Positions 6,057-6,058 of a stretch of DNA of 6,058 bases are shown piece after piece. Every line of letters begins with the position of its first letter. Positions within the stretch are counted from its first letter, which is position 1. The notes beneath the pieces are model-generated. The model was not told the origin of the DNA. It did not search any database and saw only the letters and a program-made list of their open reading frames with translations. A program made the position numbers and the translations under genes. Source of the DNA: Calditrichia bacterium (GTDB lineage Bacteria; Calditrichota; Calditrichia; RBG-13-44-9); NCBI GenBank assembly GCA_026991005.1, contig JALXCH010000285.1:1-6058 (forward strand), written 5' to 3'.

Positions 6057-6058
6057 TT

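Noticed and set aside
1..6058. CRISPR arrays, tRNA or rRNA genes, transposase genes, defence systems
   Set aside because: I saw no regularly spaced repeats of CRISPR length, no cloverleaf or rRNA motifs, and no transposase or defence-type coding sequences. All intact genes look metabolic or envelope-related.

Overview
The window is a compact, all-plus-strand bacterial gene block that looks like a peptidoglycan (murein) salvage locus, with five full-length genes. In order they are: a multi-pass membrane acyltransferase of the NagX/HGSNAT type (33-1133); a secreted lipoprotein of no family I recognise (1391-2293); a DUF1343/NamZ-type exo-N-acetylmuramidase (2310-3551); a cytoplasmic L-Ala-D/L-Glu-type dipeptide epimerase of the enolase superfamily (3614-4732); and a PLP enzyme of the alpha-oxoamine synthase (BioF/KBL) family (4732-5841). 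The window opens on what may be the last codons of another gene. It closes on a possible decayed small gene and a terminator-like hairpin.

The organism is a bacterium with a Gram-negative-style envelope, because two exported proteins carry lipoprotein-like signals and the enzymes imply a periplasm. The gene combination, the lipoprotein style and the intergenic repeat made of CACNGAAGA / ATTCGTGGT units would fit the Bacteroidetes-Calditrichaeota-Marinimicrobia (FCB) neighbourhood. That is an impression from gene content, not a computed placement. Base composition is balanced and even across the genes, and only the two non-coding stretches are strikingly AT-rich. Three of the five main genes appear to start with GTG or TTG.

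Layout: gene 1 is separated from the rest by a 257-bp AT-rich gap. That gap holds an element bounded by short tandem units in inverted orientation (1148-1356). Genes 2 and 3 are 16 bp apart and probably cotranscribed. Genes 3 and 4 are separated by 62 bp containing a perfect 37-bp inverted repeat just upstream of a very strong Shine-Dalgarno sequence. Genes 4 and 5 overlap at TAGTG. Gene 5 overlaps a following short reading frame at ATGA.

Working model (inference): the NamZ-like lipoprotein trims MurNAc from the non-reducing ends of murein fragments outside the cytoplasm. The unknown lipoprotein next to it may act on the same polymer. The membrane acyltransferase may acetylate amino sugars across the inner membrane. 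The epimerase converts murein-derived L-Ala-D-Glu to L-Ala-L-Glu so that it can be hydrolysed. The alpha-oxoamine synthase may use an amino acid released this way. The least explained parts are the unknown lipoprotein, the role of the alpha-oxoamine synthase here, and the non-coding structures.
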